DNA from: Eikenella glucosivorans
GTDB lineage: Bacteria > Pseudomonadota > Gammaproteobacteria > Burkholderiales > Neisseriaceae
Direction of reading: 5' to 3'
Assembly: GCF_016025525.2 (NCBI RefSeq)
Contig: NZ_JACSGR010000001.1
Location: 350,052 to 414,051, forward strand
Length of the DNA: 64,000 nt
The notes under the pieces were generated by a model. The model did not search any database. It worked only from the letters and a program-made list of their open reading frames with translations, and was not told the DNA's origin. Below are positions 37,911 to 46,433 of the stretch, piece after piece; within the stretch, counting starts at the first letter, position 1; each line of letters begins with the position of its first letter. The position numbers and the translations under genes were made by a program.

Positions 37911-38849
37911 TTAGAGCGGATGCCGCGCCAGCCACCCGCGGGCTTCGGCCATATCGGCGGCGATTTGCGCTTGCAGCTCGGGCAGGCCGGAGAATTTTTG
38001 CTCGTCGCGCAGCTTGTGCAGGAAGTCCACGCGCAGGCGCTGGCCGTAGAGGTTTCCTGTAAAATCAAAGAGGTGCACTTCCAGCTTCTGCGTGGGCAGG
38101 TCGGACACGGTGGGATTGAGCCCGAAGCTGGCCACGCCTGGGCGGCTGCCGAACGCGCCATGTGCGGCCACGGCAAACACGCCGCCCAGCGGGTAGCGGT
38201 GCGGGGGCAGGTGGATATTGGCGGTGGGGCTGCCGATGGTGCGGCCGAGCTTGGCGCCGTGCTTCACGCGGCCGATGAGCGAATAGCGGTGGCCGAGCAG
38301 GCTTTCGGCGTAGGCAAGGCGGCCTTCGCTCAGGGCTTGGCGCACCAGGGTGCTGCTGGCGCGCACGTCTTGCACCATCACGGAGGGGGTGCTTTCGGTG
38401 TCCATTTCGGGGCAGCGGCGTAGGAGCTCGAAATCGCCTTGGCGGCCGGCGCCGAAGCGGAAGTCGTCGCCGATGAGCAGGTAGCGGGTGTTGAGCTGCC
38501 CGAGCAGCAGTTTTTGGATGAAATCGGGTGCGGGCATGGCGGAGAGCTCGGCGTTGAAACGCAATGCCCACACGGCATCGAGGCAGCCGGTGTCGCGCAG
38601 CAGGCGCAGTTTTTCGCGCAGGGGGGTGAGGCGGAAGGGCTGCTTTGCGCCGCGCTGCCGGCTGAAAAATTCCTGCGGCTGCGGCTCGAATACGATGGCC
38701 ACGGCGGCCAGGCCGCGCGCGTCGGCTTCCCGGCGCAGGCGTTCGAGGATGTGGCGGTGGCCGAGGTGGACGCCGTCGAAATTGCCGATGGTCACGGCGC
38801 TGCCGTGCGGGTGCGGCAGGAACGCGGTGTTGCCGAAGCGGATGTTCAT
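37911..38849 (-). CDS. ribF: Bifunctional riboflavin kinase / FAD synthetase
   Basis: This is 312 aa. The nucleotidyltransferase motif GNFDGVHLGHRHIL and DDFRFGAGRQGDFELL are in the N-terminal FAD synthetase domain. KHGAKLGRTIGSPTANIHLP and the KLEVHLFDFTGNLYGQRLRV segment form the C-terminal riboflavin kinase. It makes FMN and FAD. In many genomes it precedes ileS and lspA; here its upstream neighbour is a repeat region. Confidence 0.96.
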   Translation of the reverse strand: MNIRFGNTAFLPHPHGSAVTIGNFDGVHLGHRHILERLRREADARGLAAVAIVFEPQPQEFFSRQRGAKQPFRLTPLREKLRLLRDTGCLDAVWALRFNAELSAMPAPDFIQKLLLGQLNTRYLLIGDDFRFGAGRQGDFELLRRCPEMDTESTPSVMVQDVRASSTLVRQALSEGRLAYAESLLGHRYSLIGRVKHGAKLGRTIGSPTANIHLPPHRYPLGGVFAVAAHGAFGSRPGVASFGLNPTVSDLPTQKLEVHLFDFTGNLYGQRLRVDFLHKLRDEQKFSGLPELQAQIAADMAEARGWLARHPL

Positions 38850-38928
38850 GGGATGGGGCGGAAACGAAAAGGGCGTATTGTAGCGGGAAGGGAGGGGGAA
38901 AGCATCTGCTGCGGCGGGAAAGATTGAG

Positions 38929-39010
38929 GCTACCTGAAAACGAGCGAAGTGAGTTTCGCCAAAACGCAGCGCAGAGAAGTTTCTGCGAAGCTAAATTTTT
39001 CAGGTAGCCT
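38929..39010. repeat. DUS-bracketed modular repeat upstream of ribF
   Basis: GAGGCTACCTGAAAACGAGC, then GAAGTGAGTTTCGCCAAAAC, GAAGTTTCTGCGAAGCTAAA and TTTTTCAGGTAGCC. The first part is the same module that is expanded inside priA. Confidence 0.7.
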
Positions 39011-39029
39011 TTTGCTTGATGCGCGGGGA

Positions 39030-39347
39030 TTAACGGCGCACGTGGCGGCGCACGCAGGCTTCGGTGGAAGCGTGCATGCGGCGTTCGAACACGGGGTCGT
39101 TGCCGGTGCGGTCGTATTGGTCGAGCGTGCGTTTCCATTGGGCGGCGGGGTATTGCTTGGCGGTTTCGTCGAAGGTGCAGCCGCACAGGGTTCTGGCCAT
39201 CTGCGGCGTCAGGCTGCTGCCTTTTTCGGTGGCAGACTGGGCGCAGGCAGACACGAATTCGTTGCGCATCTGCTGCACGGTTTTGGCGGAGGCGGCGGGA
39301 GCCAGCGCGGCAAGCAGCAGGGCGGCGGCAAACAGGGTTTTCTTCAT
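39030..39347 (-). CDS. Small secreted cysteine-containing protein, unknown
   Basis: This is 105 aa with a signal peptide (MKKTLFAAALLLAALAPAASA). The mature part (about 84 aa) is basic and helical with four Cys (ACAQ, LCGC, ACVRR), likely in periplasmic disulfides. GGAATC precedes the ATG. Not recognised. Confidence 0.75.
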   Translation of the reverse strand: MKKTLFAAALLLAALAPAASAKTVQQMRNEFVSACAQSATEKGSSLTPQMARTLCGCTFDETAKQYPAAQWKRTLDQYDRTGNDPVFERRMHASTEACVRRHVRR

Positions 39348-39443
39348 GGGGATTCCTTTCTGTATGTTGCGGGGATGAAATGAAGGAGACGGTATTGTGC
39401 CGCCCCTTGTGGGAAATGTCTATCTATTTTTAACGGCTTAGGG

Positions 39444-39483
39444 TTTCAGGTAGCCTGCCGGGGAGAGGAAGGCTACCTGAAAA
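39444..39483. terminator. DUS pair downstream of priA
   Basis: GTTTCAGGTAGCCT and AGGCTACCTGAAAAG are spaced by 14 bases. It is the probable terminator of priA. Confidence 0.7.
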
Positions 39484-39551
39484 GTTTTGCCGGAAGGGGA
39501 GGGCTTTCCGGTTTTGCAGAAAGCCGCGTACTCGTTTCACTATCTTGCGGC

Positions 39552-41861
39552 TCACATCTCCAGCGGGTCGATGTCCACCGACCATCTGGCGGCGGCAAAC
39601 TGCCGGGCCAGAGCGGCGAGCGCCTGCTGCCAGAGGGACACTTGGCGGTGCAGCGCCTTGCGGCTGGGGCTTTCGAGGAACACCTGTGCGCGTTCGCGGC
39701 CGGCGAGTTTGGCCAGCAGCATGGGCACGGGGCCGAGGCAGAGCACTTCGGCCGCTTCGTTGCCGCCGTTTTGGCGAAACTCACTGTGTTCGTTTTTGCT
39801 CCGCAGAAACTCGCTTTGCTCGTTTTGGCGAAACTCGCGTTGCTCGTTTTTGCTATGCAGAAACTCGCGTTGCTCGTTTTCAGGTAGCCCTTGCTGCGCC
39901 ACCCATTCGGCGGCCAGGCGCAAGAGTTCCAGCGCGTCGGCCATTTTGGCGGCATCGGCGCGGATGGCGGTGGTGTGGGTGAAGGGCGGCATGTCGAAGT
40001 TTTCGCGTTCGGCCAGCTCGCCCTCGGCGAAGGCGGGGTAGTCTTGCCGCAGGAGGGATTGGTACACGCGGTGCTCGGGCAGGCGGGTTTGGATAAACAC
40101 GCGGCCTGGCAGCTCGGCGCGCCCGGCGCGGCCGGCCACCTGCATCAGCTCGGCAAACAGCCGCTCGGGGGCGCGGAAATCGGCACTGTAGAGGCTGCCG
40201 TCGGCATTGAGCACCAGCACCAGGTTCAGGCGGGCGAAATCGTGGCCTTTGGCCAGCATCTGCGTGCCCACCAAAATGTCCACACCGTTGGCGGCAATGC
40301 GCTGGTAGAGCCGCTGCCAGTCGCCTTTGCGCGATATGCTGTCGCGGTCTACCCGTTCGATTTTGGCCTCGGGCAGCTGCGCGCGCAGGGCTTCTTCCAC
40401 CCGCTGCGTGCCGATGCCCACGGCGGTGAGGTCTTGGTTGCCGCAATCGGGGCATTTTTTCGGAATCGGCACGGCTAGGCCGCAATGGTGGCAGCGCAGC
40501 TGGCGGGCGCGCTGGTGCAGCACCAGCTTGGCCGAGCAGTGCGGGCAGCCGAAGGTGTGGCCGCAGTCGCCGCAGAAGAGGGCGGGGGCGAAGCCGCGCC
40601 GGTTGAGGTACACCATGCTCATGCCGCCCTCGGCGTGGTTTTGCCGCAAGAGCTTGAAGGCGGCGGGGCAGAAGCCTTGATCCAGCGGCTCGCGGCGGAT
40701 GTCGATGAGGCGGATTTCGGGCAGGCGGGCGGTGGCGCGGGCGCGCTGCGGCAGGCTGAGCAGGCGGTAGGCGCCGCTTTGCGCCTTGTGCCAGCTTTCC
40801 AGCGAGGGCGTGGCGCTGCCGAGCATGATCGGGCAAGCGGCCTGCCGCGCGCGCCACACGGCCAGATCGCGGGCGTGGTAGCGCAGCTCGCTGTCTTGTT
40901 TGAACGAAGCGTCGTGTTCTTCGTCCACCACAATCAGCCCCAAATCCGGCAGCGGCGTGAACACCGCCAGCCGCGTGCCCACCACCAGCCGCACCTGCCC
41001 GGCCATGGCTTTCAGGTAGCCCCGGGTGCGCTCACCGGCGGCGGTTTGGCTGTGCAGCACGGCGGTGGGCACCTCGGCAAAACGCTGCTGCAGGCGGGCG
41101 AGGAGCTGAGGCGTGAGGCTGATTTCGGGCAGCAGGAACAGCACCTGTTTGCCCGCAGAAAGAGCGGCGGCCATGGCTTCGAAATAGGTGTCGGTTTTGC
41201 CGCTGCCGGTGATGCCGTGCAGCAGGAAGGGGGCGAAACCCTGCGCCTGCGCCACCGCATCGGCGGCGGCCTGCTGCTCGGGGTTGAGCGGCACGGGGGA
41301 AGGCGGAATCGGCGCACGGGCGGCGGGAAGGTTTGCTTCGGCAGCCAGCCAGCCCTGCGCCTGCCAAGCGGCCAGCTGTGCGGCGGCCTGCGGCGCGATG
41401 GCGCGGGCGGCGCTCCGGCTCAAGGGCGCGGCCAGCAAGGCCTGCCACAGCGCGGCCTGGCGGCGGTGGCGCGGCGGCGGCGTGGGCTGCTGCCGGCCTA
41501 ATTCGGTGAGTGCAAAGCACGGCTCGGGCGGCGGCAGCGGGCAGGGCTTGGCTTCGCGCAGGCCGGCCGGCAGGGCGGTGAACACGGTTTGGCCGACGGG
41601 ATAGTGATAATAACGGGCGGTGAAATCAATCAGCTCGCGCCAGGCGGCGGGCAGAGGCGGCTCGTCTGCAAACACCTGCGCCAGCGGCAGGATTTTGGCG
41701 GGGCTGATTTCCGGCGCTCCGCATGCGCCCCACACGATGCCGGCCACGGTTTTGCCGCGAAAGGGCACGGCCACGCGCGTGCCGGGCGCGGGAATGCGAT
41801 CGGCGCGGTAGGTGAGCAGTTTGTCGAGCGGAACGTTGAGGGCGACTTGGCAGTAGGGCAC
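39552..41861 (-). CDS. priA: Primosomal protein N' (PriA helicase) with repeat insertion
   Basis: The frame gives about 769 aa from GTG 41861; longer frames exist, but the family similarity begins at VPYCQVALNVPLDKLLTYRA. Walker A (GITGSGKTDTYFE), the DEEH box (VVDEEHDASFKQDSE), the zinc-binding CxxC set (CGDC, CPHC, CHHC, CPDC) and the C-terminal helicase motifs (STYLNRRGFAP-like, GTQMLAKGHDF) are intact. PriA restarts stalled replication forks. In the C-terminal domain, after WVAQQ, a stretch of about 40 residues of alternating 8- and 10-residue units built on NEQxEF is inserted in frame (39769-39893). The start codon is uncertain. Confidence 0.93.
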   Translation of the reverse strand: MPYCQVALNVPLDKLLTYRADRIPAPGTRVAVPFRGKTVAGIVWGACGAPEISPAKILPLAQVFADEPPLPAAWRELIDFTARYYHYPVGQTVFTALPAGLREAKPCPLPPPEPCFALTELGRQQPTPPPRHRRQAALWQALLAAPLSRSAARAIAPQAAAQLAAWQAQGWLAAEANLPAARAPIPPSPVPLNPEQQAAADAVAQAQGFAPFLLHGITGSGKTDTYFEAMAAALSAGKQVLFLLPEISLTPQLLARLQQRFAEVPTAVLHSQTAAGERTRGYLKAMAGQVRLVVGTRLAVFTPLPDLGLIVVDEEHDASFKQDSELRYHARDLAVWRARQAACPIMLGSATPSLESWHKAQSGAYRLLSLPQRARATARLPEIRLIDIRREPLDQGFCPAAFKLLRQNHAEGGMSMVYLNRRGFAPALFCGDCGHTFGCPHCSAKLVLHQRARQLRCHHCGLAVPIPKKCPDCGNQDLTAVGIGTQRVEEALRAQLPEAKIERVDRDSISRKGDWQRLYQRIAANGVDILVGTQMLAKGHDFARLNLVLVLNADGSLYSADFRAPERLFAELMQVAGRAGRAELPGRVFIQTRLPEHRVYQSLLRQDYPAFAEGELAERENFDMPPFTHTTAIRADAAKMADALELLRLAAEWVAQQGLPENEQREFLHSKNEQREFRQNEQSEFLRSKNEHSEFRQNGGNEAAEVLCLGPVPMLLAKLAGRERAQVFLESPSRKALHRQVSLWQQALAALARQFAAARWSVDIDPLEM
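39769..39893. repeat. Alternating 24/30-bp tandem array inside priA
   Basis: Units GTTTTGGCGAAACTCGCGTT GCTC (24 bp) and the 30-bp unit beginning GTTTTTGCTATGCAGAAACT alternate twice and end at a reverse DUS (GTTTTCAGGTAGCCC). Both lengths are multiples of three. The modules are those of the intergenic repeat family. Confidence 0.88.
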
Positions 41862-41976
41862 GGCGGTGTGGGGGAGGGGAGGGAGACGGCGGGTATTGTA
41901 CCTGAAACGGCGGCGGCAGATTTCAGCCAGCCTCTTGGGGCGGCAGCCAAGCGGGCGTATCATGCAGGCGAAGCAT

Positions 41977-42036
41977 AGGCTACCTGAAAAATGCGCAACG
42001 CTTTTGGCTGCGTCCAAACATTTTTTCAGGTAGCCT
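41977..42036. repeat. DUS inverted pair between priA and the macro-domain gene
   Basis: TAGGCTACCTGAAAAATGCG and CATTTTTTCAGGTAGCCTT flank about 25 bases. The two genes are divergent, so this pair is not a terminator for either. Confidence 0.6.
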
Positions 42037-42064
42037 TCAACCCAACAGAAGCAAGGAAACCACC

Positions 42065-42577
42065 ATGCCCGCCATCCTTGAAACCATCCAAGCCGACATC
42101 ACCACGCTGGCGGTGGACGCCATCGTGAACGCCGCCAATTCCTCGCTGCTGGGCGGCGGCGGGGTGGACGGGGCGATACACCGCGCCGCCGGGCCGCAGC
42201 TTTTGGCCGAGTGCCGCACGCTGGGCGGCTGCCTGCCGGGCGAAGCCAAAATCACCCGTGGCTACCGCCTGCCCGCGCGTTGGGTGGTGCACACCGTCGG
42301 CCCGGTGTGGCGCGGCGGGCGGCACGGCGAAGCGGCGCTGCTGGCCGCGGCCTATGCCCGCTCGCTCCGGCTGGCCGCCGCACACGGCGCCGCCAGCATC
42401 GCCTTCCCCTGCATCAGCACCGGCGTGTACGGCTACCCCGCAGACGAGGCGGCAGAAATCGCCGTGCAGGCCGTGCGCGGAACGCTGGCGCAATGCCCGC
42501 AGGTGGCGCGCGTGGTGTTTTGCTGCTTTTCGGCGCAGGATGCGGCGCGCTATCGGCGGCTGTTGGCGGATGTCTGA
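42065..42577 (+). CDS. Macro domain ADP-ribose hydrolase (YmdB-like)
   Basis: This is 170 aa. The signature DAIVNAANSSLLGGGGVDGA, the HTVGPVW segment and FPCISTGVYGYP are the ADP-ribose-binding loops of the MacroD/YmdB class, which deacetylates O-acetyl-ADP-ribose and can remove mono-ADP-ribose. AAGGAAACC precedes the ATG. It has no neighbour that would suggest an ADP-ribosylation system. Confidence 0.95.
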   Translation: MPAILETIQADITTLAVDAIVNAANSSLLGGGGVDGAIHRAAGPQLLAECRTLGGCLPGEAKITRGYRLPARWVVHTVGPVWRGGRHGEAALLAAAYARSLRLAAAHGAASIAFPCISTGVYGYPADEAAEIAVQAVRGTLAQCPQVARVVFCCFSAQDAARYRRLLADV

Positions 42578-42717
42578 AACCATGCTTGGGCGCAGCCAAC
42601 TGGCGTTGCGCATTTTTCAGGTAGCCTTTGTTTGGCCGCAGGCCGGATTCTGGCATCCGCCATGCCCAATGGATTAAAATCACTCAGCCATTTTCCACCC
42701 GCAAAAGGAGTTCTGCC

Positions 42718-43116
42718 ATGACCCAACTGCAAAGCGCCCTGTCGCACGTTTCCCTCGGCACCAACCAATTTGAACAGGCCGCCGCCTTTTACGATGCCGT
42801 GCTCGCCCCGCTGGGCATCCGCCGCGTGCTGGATTTGAGCGAACACCGCGCCATCGCCTATGGCCGCGCCTTCCCAGAATTCTGGATACAGGCGCCGCAC
42901 GACGGGCAGCCCGCGCAAACCGCCAACGGCGTGCACATTGCTTTTTTGGCGGAAAACAACGCGCAGGTCGATGCCTTCTACGCCGCCGCCCTTGCCCACG
43001 GCGCCCAGCCCGACGGCGCGCCCGGCAAACGCCCGCACTACGGAGAAGCCTACTACGGCTGCTTCGTGCGCGATTTGGACGGGCACAAAATCGAAGCGAT
43101 GGCTTGGAACGAATAG
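42718..43116 (+). CDS. VOC (glyoxalase/dioxygenase superfamily) protein
   Basis: The frame gives 132 aa from ATG 42718, with AAAAGGAG 9-16 bases upstream. The betaalphabetabetabeta pattern starts LSHVSLGTNQFEQAAAFYDA and ends GCFVRDLDGHKIEAMAWNE, with the metal ligands H9, and E near the end. The substrate is unknown. An upstream in-frame start lies in the DUS region and is not used. Confidence 0.85.
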   Translation: MTQLQSALSHVSLGTNQFEQAAAFYDAVLAPLGIRRVLDLSEHRAIAYGRAFPEFWIQAPHDGQPAQTANGVHIAFLAENNAQVDAFYAAALAHGAQPDGAPGKRPHYGEAYYGCFVRDLDGHKIEAMAWNE

Positions 43117-43129
43117 ATTTGGCGGCAGA

Positions 43130-43160
43130 GAGGCTACCTGAAATTTTCAGGTAGCCTTTT
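43130..43160. terminator. DUS hairpin after the VOC gene
   Basis: GAGGCTACCTGAAA and TTTCAGGTAGCCTTTT almost abut and make a tight stem. Confidence 0.82.
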
Positions 43161-43171
43161 GTCTGGCTGGG

Positions 43172-43245
43172 TAAGGCTACCTGAAAGCGTAAGCTTCAAC
43201 GCAGTTAAAACGCAGCACAGCGGAGTTTCTGCGAAGCTAAAAAGC
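43172..43245. repeat. Modular repeat with DUS
   Basis: AAGGCTACCTGAAAGCGTAA, GCTTCAACGCAGTTAAAACG and GGAGTTTCTGCGAAGCTAAA. It lies between two convergent genes; 43246-43335 shows nothing else. Confidence 0.65.
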
Positions 43246-43335
43246 ATCGGTAGGCCGGGGAAGGCAGTAAGCCGCAGGCTGGTGTTTGGCGCGGATGGGA
43301 AGGTTGAAGGGCGGCCTGCCGTGCTGCCGGCGGCG

Positions 43336-44019
43336 CTAGGGCCGGATAAAGCACCATTCGCCGGGCTGCAGGCCTTGGCAATCCCAATCGCCGAAGCGCA
43401 GGCGGTGCAGGGCTTCCACGCGGTTGCCGGCGGCGGCCACCATGCGTTTGACTTGGTGGTATTTGCCTTCGGTGAGGGTGAGCAGCAGGCTGTGCGGGCT
43501 TTCGAGCTCGGCTGCGGCGGCGGCTACGGTTTCGTTGTCGTCGTGCAGCAGCACGCCTTGGCGCAGGGTGGCGCACAGGCTTTCATCGGCGGGGTGTTTG
43601 AGGGTGGCACGGTAGAGTTTGGCCACGTGCTGTTTGGGCGAGGTTTGGCGGTGGTTGAAGGCGCCGTCGTTGGTGAGCAGCAGCACGCCGGTGGTGTCGG
43701 CGTCGAGGCGGCCGACGGCTTGCGGGCCGGTGGCGCGGAGGTGGCCGGGCAGCAGGGAGAAGATGCTGGGGTAGTCACGCGGTTTGTGGGAGGTTTCGTA
43801 GCCGGCGGGCTTGTGCAGCAGGATGTAGTAGTGCGGCAGGGGGATGACGGCGATGGCTTCGCCGTCGATGGCGAGGCTGCGCACTTGGGCGGGCTCGATT
43901 TCGGCGGCGGGGGTTTCGGCAATGGCGCCGTTGATGGCGATGCGGCCTTGTTCGACGAGCTGGCGGCATTGTTTGCGGCTGCCGATGCCTTGGGCTTGGA
44001 GGTATTTGGTGAGCTGCAT
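43336..44019 (-). CDS. rsuA: 16S rRNA pseudouridine synthase RsuA-type
   Basis: The frame gives 227 aa from ATG 44019 (MQLTKYLQAQGIGSRKQCRQ...). An S4 RNA-binding domain (1-60) precedes the catalytic domain with the Asp in GRLDADTTGVLLLTNDG and the KLYRATL and EGKYHQVKRM motifs. It makes pseudouridine 516 in 16S rRNA. The start has only a weak ribosome binding site. Confidence 0.92.
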   Translation of the reverse strand: MQLTKYLQAQGIGSRKQCRQLVEQGRIAINGAIAETPAAEIEPAQVRSLAIDGEAIAVIPLPHYYILLHKPAGYETSHKPRDYPSIFSLLPGHLRATGPQAVGRLDADTTGVLLLTNDGAFNHRQTSPKQHVAKLYRATLKHPADESLCATLRQGVLLHDDNETVAAAAAELESPHSLLLTLTEGKYHQVKRMVAAAGNRVEALHRLRFGDWDCQGLQPGEWCFIRP

Positions 44020-44066
44020 GGGTTTGGCTGGGCGGGATGAGGGGATGCGGGATGATAGCATAGGGT

Positions 44067-44096
44067 TTTCAGGTAGCCTTTGGGGCTACCTGAAAA
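44067..44096. repeat. DUS inverted pair between rsuA and a membrane gene
   Basis: TTTTCAGGTAGCC and GGCTACCTGAAAAA with a 5-base loop. It can terminate the membrane-protein gene upstream on the minus strand. Confidence 0.75.
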
Positions 44097-44120
44097 ATGG
44101 GAGTCTTGATTTGCGCGGGT

Positions 44121-44654
44121 TTAATTGCTGTGGTTTGGGCGGTCTTCTGGAGGGGCGGGGGTTTGGCTTGCTGCTTGTTTGGCTTCAAGGCGCAGTTTCC
44201 ATACCACATAGCGGACGGAGCGGATGACTACCCAGCCCCAAATCACGAAAAGCGGGGGTGCCCAGTGATATTTTACCAAGTCGGTAAATGGGGTTTTCTG
44301 AATTTGAAAGATGGCTGTTATGCCGATACATGAGGCAACTAAGGAAAAGATGTCTTGGATGCCGTAGGGCATATATTTGGTTTTGGTGTCTTCTTCCGGG
44401 AAGAACATTGCCGGAGCAAAGAATTTGATTACAAGGTAGAGCGATACAGCAAATGCAACGAGTGGGCCAATCATAAACACCCAAAATATCATGATAAGCA
44501 TGAAGTCGTCAGGATCTGCAGCAAAGGCAAGGGGTACAACCCAGATCAGCAGGAAATTAGCGACGGCGGCAGCAAAAGAGACGATGATTACGGCAACGAT
44601 TGCCAGACCATATCCAAAAGACCGAAGGGCAGAATAAGCGCCGGATTGCTTCAT
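44121..44654 (-). CDS. Four-helix membrane protein, unknown
   Basis: The frame gives 177 aa from ATG 44654, with GGGGAG 9 bases upstream. Four hydrophobic segments (about 13-40, 45-75, 95-115 and 125-148) end in a charged tail (LRLEAKQAASQTPAPPEDRP). It is more AT-rich than its neighbours. Not recognised. Confidence 0.75.
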   Translation of the reverse strand: MKQSGAYSALRSFGYGLAIVAVIIVSFAAAVANFLLIWVVPLAFAADPDDFMLIMIFWVFMIGPLVAFAVSLYLVIKFFAPAMFFPEEDTKTKYMPYGIQDIFSLVASCIGITAIFQIQKTPFTDLVKYHWAPPLFVIWGWVVIRSVRYVVWKLRLEAKQAASQTPAPPEDRPNHSN

Positions 44655-44674
44655 TTTTCGCTCCCCGAAAATCA

Positions 44675-44709
44675 AAGGCTACCTGAAAAATAGTTTTCAG
44701 GTAGCCTTC
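44675..44709 (-). terminator. DUS hairpin after nhaD
   Basis: AAAGGCTACCTGAAAAA and GTTTTCAGGTAGCCTT around a short loop, 15 bases after the nhaD stop. Confidence 0.82.
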
Positions 44710-44723
44710 ATCTTACTGCGCCC

Positions 44724-46154
44724 TTAGAAAATCTGCCACACGAAGAAAATCAGCGTGTGCAGGATAAACAGCGGCACCAGGATGCCGAACGACCAGGCCA
44801 TGTAGCCGAAGAAGCCGGGCATGGGCACTTTGCGCTGCTCGGCGATAGCCTTCACCATGAAGTTCGGCGCGTTGCCGATGTAGCTGAGTGCGCCCATAAA
44901 CACCGAGCCCATGGACACGGCCAGGAGGGTGTGGAACAGGTGGCCGGTCATCAGCGCCTGCGCGTCGCCGCCGGCCATGTTGAAGAACACGAGATAGGTG
45001 GGTGCGTTGTCCAAAAAGGCGGAGAGCATGCCGGTCATCCAGAAATACATGGCGTTGATCGGGTTGCCCGCAGAGTCGTGCACCAGCGCGATCAGCGGGG
45101 CGAAGGGGCCGCTTTCGCCGGCCTGCAGCATGGCGAGCACGGGGGCGATGGTGATGAAGATGCCGAGGAAGAGCTTGCCCACTTCGGCAATCGGCCCCCA
45201 GTTGAATTCGTTGCCGGCGCGCACCTGTTTGGGCGTGATCAGCAGAGAAGTGATGCCGAGCGCCACCAAAATCACGTCGCGGGCGAGGTTTTGCAGAGCA
45301 TAATGCGTGCCGAGGATTTCAAAGCCGGGGTGCGCGGGCTGCCAAATGCCCGACATCATCACGGCGCCCACCACGCCCAAGAGCAGCAGGAAGTTCCATT
45401 TACCCATGAGCTTGATTTTTTCCGGCGGGCTGTCGGGGCTGGGGTCGGCCGGCAGGATTTCGCCGGCTTGGGCGAAGTAGTGGCGGTCGAGGAAGTAGAA
45501 CAGGGTGAGCAGCACGGCGGCGCTGATCAGCACGGGCGGCAGCATGTGCTGCACCGTCCACATGAAGTCCACGCCTTTCAGGAAGCCGAGGAAGAGGGGC
45601 GGGTCGCCCAGCGGGGTGAGGCCGCCGCCGATATTGGCCACCAGGAAGATGAAAAACACCACCACGTGCACGCGGTGCTTGCGGTTGTCGTTGGCTTTCA
45701 GGATGGGGCGGATCATCAGCATGGCGGCGCCGGTGGTGCCCATCACGGAGGCCAGGAGCGTGCCGATGGCGAGCAGGGCGGTGTTCAGGCGCGGGCTGCC
45801 GTGCAGGTTGCCCCACACCAGGATGCCGCCGGAAATGGTGTAGAGCGCCCACAGCAGCAGGATAAACGGGATGTATTCGGCCACCAGGGCGTGCGCCAGC
45901 ACGTGCAGGCTGGTGGAGAAGCCGTATACCAAGGTGAAGGGGATGAGGAAGGCGAGCGTCCAGCCGGCGGTGATTTTGCCGAAGTGGTGGTGCCAGATGT
46001 GGGCGAAAAACAGGGGGCCGGTGGCGATGGAGAGCAGGATCAGCACAAAGGGGATGCCCCAGGGCAGGCTCAGCTCGGCGCCGTTGAGCTCGGCGGCCAG
46101 CGCGGGCAGCGGCAGGGCGAGCAGCAGCGGAAGGAGGGCGGTACGGATACGCAT
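44724..46154 (-). CDS. nhaD: Na+/H+ antiporter NhaD
   Basis: The frame gives 476 aa from ATG 46154 (MRIRTALLPLLLALPLPALA...). About 11-12 membrane helices are seen. GNLHGSPRLNTALLAIGTLL, FLVANIGGGLTPLGDPPLFL and FLDNAPTYLVFFNMAGG are signatures of NhaD in the ion transporter superfamily. It exports sodium in exchange for protons. AAAGGAAAACC lies just before the ATG. A hairpin lies in the leader. Confidence 0.92.
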   Translation of the reverse strand: MRIRTALLPLLLALPLPALAAELNGAELSLPWGIPFVLILLSIATGPLFFAHIWHHHFGKITAGWTLAFLIPFTLVYGFSTSLHVLAHALVAEYIPFILLLWALYTISGGILVWGNLHGSPRLNTALLAIGTLLASVMGTTGAAMLMIRPILKANDNRKHRVHVVVFFIFLVANIGGGLTPLGDPPLFLGFLKGVDFMWTVQHMLPPVLISAAVLLTLFYFLDRHYFAQAGEILPADPSPDSPPEKIKLMGKWNFLLLLGVVGAVMMSGIWQPAHPGFEILGTHYALQNLARDVILVALGITSLLITPKQVRAGNEFNWGPIAEVGKLFLGIFITIAPVLAMLQAGESGPFAPLIALVHDSAGNPINAMYFWMTGMLSAFLDNAPTYLVFFNMAGGDAQALMTGHLFHTLLAVSMGSVFMGALSYIGNAPNFMVKAIAEQRKVPMPGFFGYMAWSFGILVPLFILHTLIFFVWQIF

Positions 46155-46211
46155 CGGTTTTCCTTTTGATGGCGGTTGGAGGCGGCGGCCGCAATGGCCG
46201 GCAAATAGCAA

Positions 46212-46231
46212 GCCGGATTTGCTAATCCGGC
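46212..46231. other. Leader hairpin upstream of nhaD
   Basis: GCCGGATT-TGCT-AATCCGGC, a perfect 8-bp stem, is 58 bases before the nhaD ATG. It could be a regulatory leader element; no known riboswitch pattern is recognised. Confidence 0.4.
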
Positions 46232-46289
46232 CAAGTGAGGGGGATTGTAAATGAAAGTGTGCGGTGTGTCAGTATGAAATCGGCGTTGG

Positions 46290-46366
46290 GGCTACCTGAA
46301 AAATATCGCTTGGGCAGAGGCAGCAGATTTTCAGGTAGCCTGCCGCGCGATGAGGCTGCCTGAAAC
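46290..46366. repeat. DUS pair and simDUS-like site upstream of xseB
   Basis: GGGCTACCTGAAAAATATC (46290) and TTTTCAGGTAGCCTG (46328) form a pair. GAGGCTGCCTGAAACC (46352) is the variant dialect AGGCTGCCTGAA. Confidence 0.6.
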
Positions 46367-46383
46367 CCGCCCGGCCGCTGTGA

Positions 46384-46389
46384 TACAAT
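46384..46389 (+). promoter_or_regulatory. Possible -10 box for xseB-ispA
   Basis: TACAAT lies 45 bases upstream of the xseB ATG. No clear -35 box is seen. Confidence 0.35.
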
Positions 46390-46433
46390 CTCGCCCTTGA
46401 ATTTAACCGGAATCCAATCCCCGCCACCCCGCC

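Noticed and set aside
36883..37935. 350-aa minus-strand frame opposite ynfA and ybaK
   Set aside because: Antisense shadow; both plus-strand genes have clear family signatures.
46155..46240. Possible riboswitch upstream of nhaD
   Set aside because: Only one simple hairpin is visible; no conserved core of a known sodium or other riboswitch could be recognised.
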